Source: G963677445 sp963678275
GTDB lineage: Bacteria; Bacteroidota; Ignavibacteria; Ignavibacteriales; Melioribacteraceae
Assembly: GCA_963678275.1 (NCBI GenBank)
Contig: OY782765.1
Location: forward strand, 4,898,001-4,962,000
Reading direction: 5' to 3'
Length of the DNA: 64,000 nt
Positions 17,411-26,185 of the stretch are shown here, piece after piece. The notes beneath the pieces were generated by a model. The model was given only the letters and a program-made list of their open reading frames with translations, had not been told where the DNA came from and made no database searches. The position numbers were made by a program, and so were the translations under genes. Numbering within the stretch: position 1 is the first letter of the stretch; each line of letters starts with the position of its first letter.

Positions 17411-19141
17411 CTATTTATTTCGTTCTTTCCACTGTTCAATTGTTGAAAGCTGTGAAGCGACGCCGTAAAGATTAACGGTTGTGCTGTCAAACTGGGTGCT
17501 GAAATAAGCCAGTGAAGGAAGTGAGAATAACCATCGTCCGAGGGCCAGTTTGTTTTCCAGCATATCAATTCTTTCGGCATAAACCTGTTTGTCACCGAGG
17601 TGGCGGGTTGACATAAATCCATATACATAATCAAGAAGGGTGGTCAGATCTTCATAATCTTCTCCCGCGCGGGAAGCGTCGAGTCTGAAAAAGTTTCTCT
17701 GCGGGCGCCAGGTAGCGGGACTGACAGTTTTCGCTCCCTTGTCATTGCTGAAAGTAAGCAGGTTGATTTTATGTATATTTAAATCGGGTTCTCTCATAAA
17801 GAGTTCATAAAGGTCGAAAAGGAAATTGCTTCGGTATCCGCCTATGGCAACAATTATCGCGTCATAATTGCCTTTTTTAACATCATCATTATCAATTGCC
17901 ACCGCCTTTATTTTTCCTTTAAAAAGCTCTTTATCGTTAAGGATTTCTATCAGCTCCGAAAGCTCCTCACGGTATCCGTAATTGAGACATGCCCCGATTT
18001 TTACTGTATCCCTGAGGGCGCTCATATCAACGGGACTTCTGTCGATTGAAGGAATCACAACTTTCTCGGAAACATAATAGGTGGAGGAGGGGAAAAGGCT
18101 GTTATTCAGGTAATCGGCATAATTATTCCTGCTGCCTCTGAAATCGACAATGTTTCTCTGCTGTTCAGTTCCTGTTTTAAAGAAACGCTCCAGGATTTTT
18201 TTATTGTCGATAAGTTTTCTCAATTCGCTTCTCTGTTTCCTGTTCAGTTTTTCGGTATTAAAGAGCAGGGCAAAGAAAGTTGTGCTTGTATTAGATTTGG
18301 GGAAAAAGTCATCCGGGTCATCAAGCACGGGTGAAAGGCTTCCAAAAGGTGTTTCAAGAAGAACATTTATATTATTATTCTTGAGTTCGGTGGTAAAAGT
18401 GCTGTTATCAATAAAGGGCGCCAGAAGAACATTGCTTATATATGCCTCACCACTGGGGCGTCTCATATAATCGGGCACGCCTGTTTCAGTGGGGATAGTC
18501 AGGAATGCCGAGGTTCCGGTATTATATGTCAGGGCGTTGAGGTCGGAATCTTTCGGAAGAATTTTGAATGAAAGAACTTCCTTGATATCCGGTTCAGTCC
18601 AGATCCTGTCATCCTTGAAGCTGAATTTAATATTTCCTCCCGCGTCGGGGCCGTCGAAGTTGATCGACTTTAAAGCCTGCGAAACAAGAATATAATCGGG
18701 GGAAAGTGAGCCGAGATTCTGGATTCTGTTAAGTGTAAACCGGAGGTCATCGGCGGTAAAATATTTCGGTGAACCTTCGGTGATCTTAACATCATCGCCA
18801 TCTTTTTTTATGTCGTAACTTTCACTCCACTTTTTAGTGGCGTTCAGTTTTACCGTTACAATATTGTTTCGGTCGATATTTACAAAGGTTCCAAGACCAT
18901 CTTCATAAATTATTCCGCTTGGGTTGGCCGAAATGTTAAAGAGTCCGTCAAACTGAACTTCATCAAGTTTATCGGCGATAGGAACCGCGGAGGGGAGATG
19001 CGGATCGACCATCGGTTTTTGATGAGAGATATAAGGAAATACTATTTTATCTTCAAGGTCAGGTCCCAACAGGAAAAAGAGCGCTACAACCCCTGCCAGA
19101 ACAACACCCGCTGCCGTAAATATTATCTGATTTTTATTCAT
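17411..19141 (-). CDS. Membrane-tethered family 5-like (peptide-type) ABC substrate-binding protein
   Basis: The 576-residue product has an AGGTTAG ribosome site and an N-terminal hydrophobic segment (IIFTAAGVVLAGVVALFFLL) without a lipobox or clear cleavage site, so it is probably anchored by a helix. The body follows the family 5 binding-protein plan: SAVPIADKLDEVQFDGLFNI near the start, a KYFTADDLRFTLNRIQ segment (the typical TAxDVxxT-like signature), IKFSFKD, and a C-terminal lobe with GACLNYGYREELSELIEIL. It would deliver a peptide or related solute to the permeases downstream. Substrate unknown; similarity is distant. Confidence 0.8.
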   Translation of the reverse strand: MNKNQIIFTAAGVVLAGVVALFFLLGPDLEDKIVFPYISHQKPMVDPHLPSAVPIADKLDEVQFDGLFNISANPSGIIYEDGLGTFVNIDRNNIVTVKLNATKKWSESYDIKKDGDDVKITEGSPKYFTADDLRFTLNRIQNLGSLSPDYILVSQALKSINFDGPDAGGNIKFSFKDDRIWTEPDIKEVLSFKILPKDSDLNALTYNTGTSAFLTIPTETGVPDYMRRPSGEAYISNVLLAPFIDNSTFTTELKNNNINVLLETPFGSLSPVLDDPDDFFPKSNTSTTFFALLFNTEKLNRKQRSELRKLIDNKKILERFFKTGTEQQRNIVDFRGSRNNYADYLNNSLFPSSTYYVSEKVVIPSIDRSPVDMSALRDTVKIGACLNYGYREELSELIEILNDKELFKGKIKAVAIDNDDVKKGNYDAIIVAIGGYRSNFLFDLYELFMREPDLNIHKINLLTFSNDKGAKTVSPATWRPQRNFFRLDASRAGEDYEDLTTLLDYVYGFMSTRHLGDKQVYAERIDMLENKLALGRWLFSLPSLAYFSTQFDSTTVNLYGVASQLSTIEQWKERNK

Positions 19142-19153
19142 TATTCTAACCTG

Positions 19154-21532
19154 CTAATTTTTTTTGATTAAAGGTGGCTGGGCCATTGTGCTTATCTGGA
19201 AAACCTTATAAGCCGGGAAGGTGAATTTCACCTCAAGCACATTAACACGGTCTTTATCCATCTGGACAGGAGATACCTGAAATTCATAGTCATTGGCCGG
19301 AGTGGGAGCTGTTATTTTTATTCTCCCTTCATTTTTAATCTCCTTGTTGTTTATTGTCATAATATCATACCATTTAGCTTCAGCGGCGTTTTCGGCAATT
19401 TCTTCCGGCAGCTTGATATTGATATCATAAACCGGGAATCTCGCTTCTGTCGGTATTTTCAGCATCAGTTTGAACACATATTCATTCGAACCATCTTTAT
19501 TGGTGGTTGTAGGCATTACGTAGAAGCTGCGGTATTCTCTTGTTTTTGTTATCCATTTTGGTGTATTCGGATCACATTGATCTACGATCTGTTTAATACT
19601 TTTTGATTTCCCCTTGTAATAACTTCCGTGAACCACAATCGCCCGCGCGCGGTCAACTCCGTTTTTACCAAAATCGCGCACAAAACCTTTCCAGAGTGAC
19701 TGAATCGCTTTTTCGGGGAAATCGTGATGTTTCATTTTGTTCAGGTAATTGCTTATCTCATTCCTTTTTTTCTCAAGATCGGCATAACCTTTTGAGGAGA
19801 AATTGAGCCTGTAAACAGGTGTAAAGACCGAGTCTTTATAAAGAGCTTCCACATTAAGATAGGTGTTTTCATGTTTTGCCGTAAAAGCGTCGACACGGGC
19901 GCGTGATTCATCACGAACAGCCCTGTGAATCTGATCTTCAAAGTTTCTCACTATTTCCGCTTTTTTATTCCGGATGGCATAAAGGCTGACGAACTCCTCA
20001 TCATCATTTAATCTTCTCAGGTTAATTTCGGCGTTTGACCAGCGGCGTGTTTTAATAAAGTCATCAATTACGTTTTTCTGCCTGTTAAGTGAGAGGTTGT
20101 CCAGATCGGGATACTGCTTGACCAGAAATCCGAGACTTTTATTCTGATTCAGCAATTTGATGATCTGTTTATATTCTCTGGCAGCTTTATAGTTGTTTAT
20201 TTCAGGCACCAGGAATCTCGCTTCCCTGTATCCGTTCTGCAGAAAGCGGATGTTGTTTCTTACATTGGCGATTTTGCGGTCGAGAAGAGCCGAGCAGCGC
20301 AGGTTGCGGAATTCATAGATGCTGCCGGCGCGCGATTCAGGTATCTGCGGCACAATGCGGTTAAGTTTTTCAAGCGCCGAAGGATAAAATGAATTTGAAG
20401 GCCAGCTACCCTCACGGGCAAATTCAGCTTCTATATCGGTCATAAGTCTGTCAACTTCATTAAGCGCCTCAACTTCGCCGTTAAAGGACATCACATAATT
20501 TGTGATTGACTCAAACTCAGCCGGAACAGTTCCCTGCGACATGCTGTAAAGCTGGTAGACTTTGCTGATCGGAGGATCGGTTTCGATAGGTTCCGTATCA
20601 TTTTTTGACCGGAGGATATCGAAATAATAATTATAAGCGTCTGCCAGGCGACCGGCGAAAAGAGCTTTGGCTTTGCTTAAAATTCTTGCCGGAAAACGAT
20701 CGGCCTTAGAAAGGAAATTTATAAAATCATCGGTATCGCCAAGAAATTTGCCGATATTTCCGAATGACACATTTTCCTGGTAGAAAGTATTCAGAACCTC
20801 AAGATAATTTTCCTGAAAGCTGAGTTCATCATCAACTCTTCCGCGAAGTTCAGTATAATTCTGATAGGCGGTATCGCGGCTTGTGGCTATATTTGGGGGG
20901 AAAATGGTTTCGAGATCAATCAGCTCATTCTGCATCGAACGGATATTTGAGATAGATGATTTTACTATCTCAATTTCCCTTATAAAATTGATGGAAGAGA
21001 GGTTATAATTCACATCGATAGCATTGTATTTCGAGCGGCTGACGATATTATCTTTCAGTATCTTCTGATAACTCGCGTAGCGATTTTCAAAACGGTATCT
21101 CCACATGGGAACGTACCTGTAATCCATTTTCAGTTTGATATCGCCGCTGACATTTTCAACAATCCAGTAATATGATTCAGGCTGGCTGCCGATAGCAAAA
21201 ACACTGATATTCTCACCGGCGGGCGCTTCATCTTTGATCTTTTGAATTTCTCCTTCACCATCATCAAAGCGGTCGCTGAAATAATAATCGAGCTGATTTT
21301 TCTGGTCGATTGAAAGCACCAGGTAGAAGTTATTCATTAAAGGTTTTGGAAACCTTATGAAATATTTTTTACCCTGATCCATTTCAAAAAGATCATCATC
21401 GTTTTTCAATTCAATATATCCCCGCTCGGCAGGTGATAGTTCCGGCTCAGGTTCAAGTTCCTTATAAGCCGAACAACCCGCGATAACAAGGATTATCGCA
21501 AATATTGCTAATCTAAGACTCAGATTCTTCAA
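19154..21532 (-). CDS. Large hypothetical lipoprotein, first gene of the ABC operon
   Basis: The 792-residue product opens with a lipoprotein signal (AIFAIILVIAGC, lipobox Cys at about residue 20). The only start is TTG, with GGGGGAG immediately upstream, a weak arrangement that may limit translation. A beta-rich part (about 35-150) is followed by a long helical, coiled-coil-rich body (about 170-600) and a C-terminal beta domain (about 610-790, with VVHGSYYKGKSKSIKQ and RSFYVMPTTTN). I recognise no family. Twelve bases separate it from the binding protein, so it is almost certainly part of the system, perhaps a periplasm-spanning scaffold. Confidence 0.8.
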   Translation of the reverse strand: MKNLSLRLAIFAIILVIAGCSAYKELEPEPELSPAERGYIELKNDDDLFEMDQGKKYFIRFPKPLMNNFYLVLSIDQKNQLDYYFSDRFDDGEGEIQKIKDEAPAGENISVFAIGSQPESYYWIVENVSGDIKLKMDYRYVPMWRYRFENRYASYQKILKDNIVSRSKYNAIDVNYNLSSINFIREIEIVKSSISNIRSMQNELIDLETIFPPNIATSRDTAYQNYTELRGRVDDELSFQENYLEVLNTFYQENVSFGNIGKFLGDTDDFINFLSKADRFPARILSKAKALFAGRLADAYNYYFDILRSKNDTEPIETDPPISKVYQLYSMSQGTVPAEFESITNYVMSFNGEVEALNEVDRLMTDIEAEFAREGSWPSNSFYPSALEKLNRIVPQIPESRAGSIYEFRNLRCSALLDRKIANVRNNIRFLQNGYREARFLVPEINNYKAAREYKQIIKLLNQNKSLGFLVKQYPDLDNLSLNRQKNVIDDFIKTRRWSNAEINLRRLNDDEEFVSLYAIRNKKAEIVRNFEDQIHRAVRDESRARVDAFTAKHENTYLNVEALYKDSVFTPVYRLNFSSKGYADLEKKRNEISNYLNKMKHHDFPEKAIQSLWKGFVRDFGKNGVDRARAIVVHGSYYKGKSKSIKQIVDQCDPNTPKWITKTREYRSFYVMPTTTNKDGSNEYVFKLMLKIPTEARFPVYDINIKLPEEIAENAAEAKWYDIMTINNKEIKNEGRIKITAPTPANDYEFQVSPVQMDKDRVNVLEVKFTFPAYKVFQISTMAQPPLIKKN

Positions 21533-22375
21533 GTCTCCCCCGAAAGTTTATTCTTATTTTATTCTTGTACAATTCCAATTTTTATCAAGTTTCTATATTA
21601 TGGGCATTTTTTATAAATATCAAGCAATACCGGGAGTTATTTATGGAAAGTAAACACAAAATTCAAATTTAAATTTATCGATTCCGCAGATTCTTTGCCC
21701 GATTTTCTCAATTAAGAAGAAATTAAATTTTTGGGAGGATAAATCTCACGCAAAGACGCGGAGACGCGAAGAAAAGAAGGGGAAAAAGAATTAAAGATTA
21801 TTAACGATTCTTTTAATTCAGTTTCTTATCAGAGCGCTGCCATTGAGAATGAATAGTCCAATGTTTTATATTAGTCATTTCCGGATAAATTGCGAAAAGA
21901 TATAGGCTCTTATCACCACACTAACGCCAACATGTTGAGGATAATCCAGGGAGCAAAATTTGTCAAAAAGCCCGCTAATAACATGTTGCCGATAATCAAG
22001 CCGCGATTCTAAATCCATAAGCTGATGGAGTCAGAAAAAGAAAAGTTATCGGTTAGCTCAAGGATAGTCCTCCCCCGTCTTCAAAGAAAAACACTTTGAA
22101 TCCACCCCCTCCGAAGGGGGATATCTCAAATATTTGGATTGGCTGACAAATATCCCCCTTCGGAGGGGGTGGCAATGAAGCGCCTTTCTTCATTGACGGG
22201 GGAGGACACACCTCGAGTGACTACGAAACTTATACCTGGTAATAAAACTTTCTACTTGTTGATAAATTTCTTACCAATTTGCGTAGAGTTTAACTTCTTA
22301 TTGAATAAATAGTTTTCCCCGATAGGGTGTTTTCCACAGGCTCTGCCTGGGGAAAATTTAGGCTCTATTGCTGAT
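21533..22375. other. Intergenic region holding composite repeat A
   Basis: No gene is supported in these 840 bp upstream of the lipoprotein gene and downstream of the broken MazF gene. From 21745 a CTCACGCAAAGACGCGGAG string of the kind seen at 35750 and 9815 occurs. The rest from 21905 on is the composite repeat described separately. A promoter for the ABC operon must lie near 21540-21640 but I cannot define it. Confidence 0.65.
21905..22370 (+). repeat. Composite repeat, copy A (about 466 bp)
   Basis: Modules in order: GGCTCTTATCACCACACTAA ... CATGTTGCCGATAATCAAGC (21905-22020), a linker with AAAAAGAAAAGTTATCGG, the MITE-like palindrome TCCTCCCCCGTC ... GACGGGGGAGGA (22067-22207) enclosing a second palindrome CCCCCTCCGAAGGGGG, then a 40-bp repeat copy (22276-22310) and a tail CTCTGCCTGGGGAAAATTTA. 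The same order, with the same spacing, is found at 57493-57993. Confidence 0.9.
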
Positions 22376-22720
22376 TTAACAATCGATTGACAGTACTTTT
22401 GTTAACGCGAGTTCAATTTTTTCCATAATCTCCTCAGCTCCTACTCCAATTTTTTTAATAAATCTCTCAGAAGAAATTGAACGAATCTGAAAACAATCAG
22501 CGGAGGATACTTTGGTCAAATGATTTTTATCATCCGGCTTAATCTTAACCATCTATGGCGCCATATCGAACTTACCTTTCCAATCGGTTAATGGCACAAC
22601 AACTCTCAGGGGTAATTTCCCCAGGGCGTCATCATTTACAATAATTGCCGGTCTGCATTTTTTTATTTCAGCTCCGATGGTCGGGTCAAGGCTTATTTAC
22701 CAGATTTCACTTCGCTTCAT
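22376..22720 (-). pseudogene. MazF/PemK-type toxin, inactivated by two stop codons
   Basis: Translating the minus strand from the ATG at 22720 gives 115 codons in one frame to a TAA at 22376, with internal TAA at codon 8 (22697-22699) and TAG at codon 56 (22553-22555). The residues around them are clearly PemK/MazF: MKRSEIW then ISLDPTIGAEIKKCRPAIIV, VVPLTDWKGKFDMAP, MVKIKPDDKNHLTKVSSADC, FQIRSISSERFIKKIG. The second stop falls where the family has Trp. The frame is otherwise unbroken, so the inactivation is recent. It overlaps the end of the antitoxin gene by 14 bases. Confidence 0.9.
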
Positions 22721-22919
22721 AAAAATCATCAAATTCTATGGAATTGAAAGCTGTTAACTCTTTATTCGTTTTGTATTCTGAATATAGTTCTTCAGCGGCC
22801 AGAAGCATAGATTGTTTTTCTTCCGCCTTTCGAATCTCCCTCATAGTCTTTTCAACAATAAGAATTCGCTTAGTGATTGGCAGTCTGCTTATTTCATTTA
22901 GTATTTCAGTTGTAGTCAT
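22707..22919 (-). CDS. Antitoxin of a MazF/PemK module (toxin broken)
   Basis: The 70-residue product MTTTEILNEISRLPITKRIL continues into a charged helix and ends TAFNSIEFDDFYEAK. Small proteins of this pattern precede PemK/MazF toxins in many FCB and cyanobacterial genomes; the broken toxin frame overlaps its last codons, which fits. It has no visible lesion. With its target inactivated it may persist as a regulator or as an anti-addiction gene, or it may simply be decaying later than the toxin. Confidence 0.8.
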   Translation of the reverse strand: MTTTEILNEISRLPITKRILIVEKTMREIRKAEEKQSMLLAAEELYSEYKTNKELTAFNSIEFDDFYEAK

Positions 22920-22998
22920 TACCAGTCCAATCTATATATGCTAATTATAAAAATAAACTAATAAAATGGCAAAAAATAAAACATTTTCCTGTGATTAG

Positions 22999-24063
22999 TT
23001 AATTCTTTTTCTTTACCAGGCCATTATCAAATATTTCCAGTTCACTTTCGGGGATATCTTTTTTTGTAAGCTCAATAATTTCTTTCAGGACGCTGTTTTT
23101 TTTATCGGGGCGGGGGCCTCCTTCGCCGGTTTGTTTTGTCGAGATTATTTCGGCAAAAAGGAATTCACCATTTCTATTTACACTTACCTTTAGTATCGGC
23201 GCGTGACCTTTTGGTCCTCTCAGGTTAAAGCGCCCGTAGGTGCAGAAATTGCCCATGCTGTAGGAAATGAAGCGATCTTTGTAAAGATCTATGGCGCGGG
23301 TAACATGGGGGCCGTGACCGAAAACAATATCGGCTCCCGCGTCGATAACCACACGGGAGAATTCATAAGGATTGCCCCTGTTTTCATTAAGGTAATATTC
23401 ACGTTTTTTCGAAAGATGTCTGAACTTTAATCCTTCCCCTCCCCCGTGAAAAGAAACAATTACAATATTGCAGAGTGAATCAAGATGGCTGACGATCTCA
23501 CGTGCATTTTTATAATCATTGATACTCACGGTGCCGTTATTCGGGGCGAAAGCGCAGAAGCCATATTTAATACCATTATGGGTGAAAATTTTATAAGGGT
23601 CCTGAAGCAGTCCCGCGAAATGAATTTCCTGCTCAGTCAGCAGTTTTCTTGTATTTTCCGTGCCCGGTTTGCCAAAATCGCGGGCATGGTTATTCGCTAT
23701 GCTCACTACATCAAAACCGGCTTCTTTCAGATAAGCCGCGTAATGATCGGGACTCTTAAACGCGTAACAATACCTGGGATCGTTGCACTTTTTTACCTTG
23801 CCTTTCCCGCTGAGCAAAACACCTTCGAGATTGCCGAAAGTAAGATCGGCGTCCCTCAGAATTTCTTTCACCGGATCAAATATATCTTTCCCGTCATTCG
23901 GCGGAAGATAACTTTCAGAAGGGTAGTTGGTTCCCATCATAATATCTCCCACACCAATGATGGTGACGGTGTCGGATTGTTCCGGCAATTCTTTAATGGT
24001 TTGAGAAGATAGTTGTATAAATGATACTAAAGTTAGTATCAGTAAAAAGAAAACATTTTTCAA
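22999..24063 (-). CDS. CapA family (PgsA-like) metallophosphatase, secreted
   Basis: The 354-residue product has a signal peptide (FFLLILTLVSFIQLSSQ) and the CapA fold signatures in order: GVGDIMMGT (about 37), FGNLEGVL (about 78), SIANNHARDFG (about 123), VSFHGGGEGL (about 203), VFGHGPHVTRA (about 250) and YSMGNF (about 270). These carry the metal-binding Asp, Asn and His residues. CapA proteins take part in capsule or poly-gamma-glutamate export; stand-alone copies such as this are of less certain role. No capsule gene is adjacent. Confidence 0.92.
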   Translation of the reverse strand: MKNVFFLLILTLVSFIQLSSQTIKELPEQSDTVTIIGVGDIMMGTNYPSESYLPPNDGKDIFDPVKEILRDADLTFGNLEGVLLSGKGKVKKCNDPRYCYAFKSPDHYAAYLKEAGFDVVSIANNHARDFGKPGTENTRKLLTEQEIHFAGLLQDPYKIFTHNGIKYGFCAFAPNNGTVSINDYKNAREIVSHLDSLCNIVIVSFHGGGEGLKFRHLSKKREYYLNENRGNPYEFSRVVIDAGADIVFGHGPHVTRAIDLYKDRFISYSMGNFCTYGRFNLRGPKGHAPILKVSVNRNGEFLFAEIISTKQTGEGGPRPDKKNSVLKEIIELTKKDIPESELEIFDNGLVKKKN

Positions 24064-24082
24064 AATATTTACTCCGCTCTAA

Positions 24083-24376
24083 TCAGTTTAATCGTTTCTG
24101 CCAGTAAGATGGTTTTCTGTGTATATGACTTATCGCCCAAATAATAATTTGACTATCTTCAATGGAAAATAAAATTTTGTAAGGAAATTTTGGAATATAG
24201 GCTTTATAAATCTGATCGGTTTCTTTAAGAAACCATTGAGGATTTTCTCTGATCTTATTTACCTGTTTCAGAACTGTGACTTTAAATCGATCTCCTAATC
24301 CGGTCAATAGATATTCATACCACTCGACGGCCTCATAAAATTCCTTCAAAGCCAATTCATGTATATTAATCTTCAT
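24083..24376 (-). CDS. ParE/RelE-type toxin
   Basis: The ATG at 24376 gives about 97 residues (an earlier in-frame ATG at 24391 is inside the antitoxin gene). The fold pattern is that of RelE/ParE: MKINIHELALKEFYEAVEWY, then LGDRFKVTVLKQVNKIRENP, PQWFLKETDQIYKAYIPKFPY, KILFSIEDSQIIIWAISHIH and RKPSYWQKRLN. The final His-Arg region is typical of plasmid-stability toxins of this family. Its start overlaps the antitoxin stop by eleven bases, so the pair is translated together. Confidence 0.9.
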   Translation of the reverse strand: MKINIHELALKEFYEAVEWYEYLLTGLGDRFKVTVLKQVNKIRENPQWFLKETDQIYKAYIPKFPYKILFSIEDSQIIIWAISHIHRKPSYWQKRLN

Positions 24377-24569
24377 TAAATAAGGTATCAAAGTTTAATA
24401 ATTTTGAACGTCCTTCTCTGACTGCTTCCATCCTGGCTTTAACTTCATTAATCCATGTTTGTTTGATTTCCTCTTCTTCCGAGTCGATGCTTTCAAGAAT
24501 TAATTCAGCGAAAATGGTTCTTTCTCTGGGAGAAAGCCGCATTACCTTATCTAATAAAACCTTATCCAT
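24366..24569 (-). CDS. Addiction-module antitoxin paired with the ParE/RelE toxin
   Basis: A 67-residue protein with an AAAGGAATA ribosome site. It has the small addiction-module pattern: LSPRERTIFAELILESIDSE, then an acidic linker and WINEVKARMEAVREGRSKLL. The C-terminal acidic segment would wrap the toxin. It precedes and overlaps the toxin gene, as expected for type II modules. No defect visible. Confidence 0.85.
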   Translation of the reverse strand: MDKVLLDKVMRLSPRERTIFAELILESIDSEEEEIKQTWINEVKARMEAVREGRSKLLNFDTLFNED

Positions 24570-25462
24570 TTTTATTCCTTTAGGGTGATAAGATAGTGAT
24601 GTAATTACATAAGATCGATTGTAAACAATTTATTTAACAAAAACAATAAGGATTTTAATTCAGAAAGGCTATATCAATCTACTATTCCTGACTTCCATCG
24701 AACTATTTTATCGTGATTTCATTCATCAAGACAATTCAACAATTTTTTTGCGATTTAATCCCCTTGCCTAAAGCGCTGATTATAAGTCAGAGTGTGTTAT
24801 ATGTTGTACCTGACGACACACTTGGTCGATTTCCTCGTTTTTTTCTACCAATATTTTGCCCCTGACGGGGCAATATAATCTAAACAAATATTTTTGTCCC
24901 GTTAGGGATAGCATATAGGTAAAAAAGAGAAAAGCACAATATTCGGTTTGCCGTCAGGTACACCATATTTATCAGCGGGAGTATAGCAAATATACTTATA
25001 ACAGTCTGCAAATCAATAAGTAGTTGCTTTTCTTACCAGGTATCAGGGGTTCTTAATTTTAAACAATATAATAGCCAAAGTCATCTTTAATTAGCAATTG
25101 TCAATTATCCATTATCCCAGATTTGTCATTAAAACAGTGAAGAGCAAATATACGACCTGATTTTGGAATCATTTACATAGTAGAAATGCGCATAACTGCT
25201 TAATCTACAAGAGGTTAGAGCCCCTCTCCTTCATAAGGAGAGGGGTTGGGGTGAGGTTGGAAGCTTTTGCTATTATTTTAACTTTCTCTTACAACACTTT
25301 ATCCTAATGACCGTTATCAGGACACAATTTCTAATGACAAATTTGTGGGATTATCAATTAAGATAATCTTCACTACTGGCTCTGCCGGTCTAAGAATCAG
25401 GCTATTTCACAGGTGATTTTAATTGGTAATGTTATAACCGTGCAAAATCCGAAATTAATCTG
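24570..25462. other. Intergenic region with short palindromes
   Basis: No gene. At 24856-24873 there is a TTGCCCC-TGAC-GGGGCAA hairpin, and at 25221-25245 a perfect 11-bp hairpin CCCCTCTCCTT-CAT-AAGGAGAGGGG followed by GTTGGGGTGAGGTT, a string that recurs at about 54215. No promoter could be assigned. Confidence 0.6.
25221..25245. repeat. Palindrome CCCCTCTCCTT/AAGGAGAGGGG
   Basis: Perfect 11-bp arms around CAT. The right flank GTTGGGGTGAGGTT is shared with a broken copy at 54172-54235 and is part of a repeat type found widely in bacterial gaps. It has no T-tract on either side, so it is unlikely to be a terminator. Confidence 0.8.
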
Positions 25463-26185
25463 TCAGAAAAACAGGTTTTTTAATTTCGCGGCATATCTTC
25501 TGCTTAAAACAAGAGGTTCGGATAATCCTTTCATGTAAACTTTGTATGTATTATTCAGGGAGGGTTTAAGGTGCTCAACAAATTTAAGGTTGATTATTGT
25601 ACTTCTGTGGATGCGCAGGAATATTTTTTCGGGCAGCCGTTTTTCCCATTCGAGCATGGGTTTATAGATCAGACCCTTTATACCGCCGGTGGTAATGATC
25701 TCGGTATATTCTCTTGAGGAATTAATACAGATTATCGTATCGAGTCTGATAAACTTTGATCTGTCTTTCATCCTGAAAAATATATAATCATCCGGCTCCA
25801 GTCTTGGTTCGTGGTGATGTTCAGCGGGTTCGTTCGAAATAAGCCTTTCGATTGTTTCCCTCAGTCTCGCCGGATAAACAGGTTTCATAAGATAATCGAG
25901 AGCGTTTACCTCAAAAGCTCTCAGCGCGAATTCGTCAAAAGCAGTGACAAATATTATTTTAGCCTTTGTGTCTATTTCACTCACCAGGTCGAAACCGGTT
26001 TTACCCGGCATCTGGATATCGAGAAAGATGACATCCGGCTCAATCTCGTTTATCAATATTTTCGCGGAATCGGCATCCTCAGCCTCCCCGGCAACATTTA
26101 TAAAACTGAATTCACGAAGCAGCTCCCTGAATTCTTTTCGGGCAAGTTCTTCATCATCAACAATAACTGCTTTCAAATGGGTCAT
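25463..26185 (-). CDS. LytTR-family response regulator
   Basis: The 240-residue product has a receiver domain (about 1-118: VDDEELARKEFRELL, phospho-acceptor Asp in VIFLDIQMPGKTG, VTAFDEFALRAFEVNALDYL and the conserved LMKPV Lys) and a LytTR DNA-binding domain (about 140-238: YIFFRMKDRSKFIRLDTII, FLRIHRSTIINLKFVEHLKP, and the last VLSRRYAAKLKNLF). It overlaps the sensor kinase gene by four bases, so the two form one operon and one two-component system. Target genes cannot be told from this window. Confidence 0.95.
   Translation of the reverse strand: MTHLKAVIVDDEELARKEFRELLREFSFINVAGEAEDADSAKILINEIEPDVIFLDIQMPGKTGFDLVSEIDTKAKIIFVTAFDEFALRAFEVNALDYLMKPVYPARLRETIERLISNEPAEHHHEPRLEPDDYIFFRMKDRSKFIRLDTIICINSSREYTEIITTGGIKGLIYKPMLEWEKRLPEKIFLRIHRSTIINLKFVEHLKPSLNNTYKVYMKGLSEPLVLSRRYAAKLKNLFF

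Noticed and set aside
21905..22370. Composite repeat considered as a CRISPR array
   Set aside because: Modules differ in length and sequence, there are no regularly spaced identical repeats, and no Cas gene is present.
23485..24012. A 175-codon plus-strand frame inside the CapA-type gene
   Set aside because: The minus-strand gene has all family motifs; the plus frame is a shadow.
25221..25245. Perfect 11-bp hairpin considered as a terminator
   Set aside because: No T-tract follows on either strand, and its flank recurs elsewhere as part of a repeat family.
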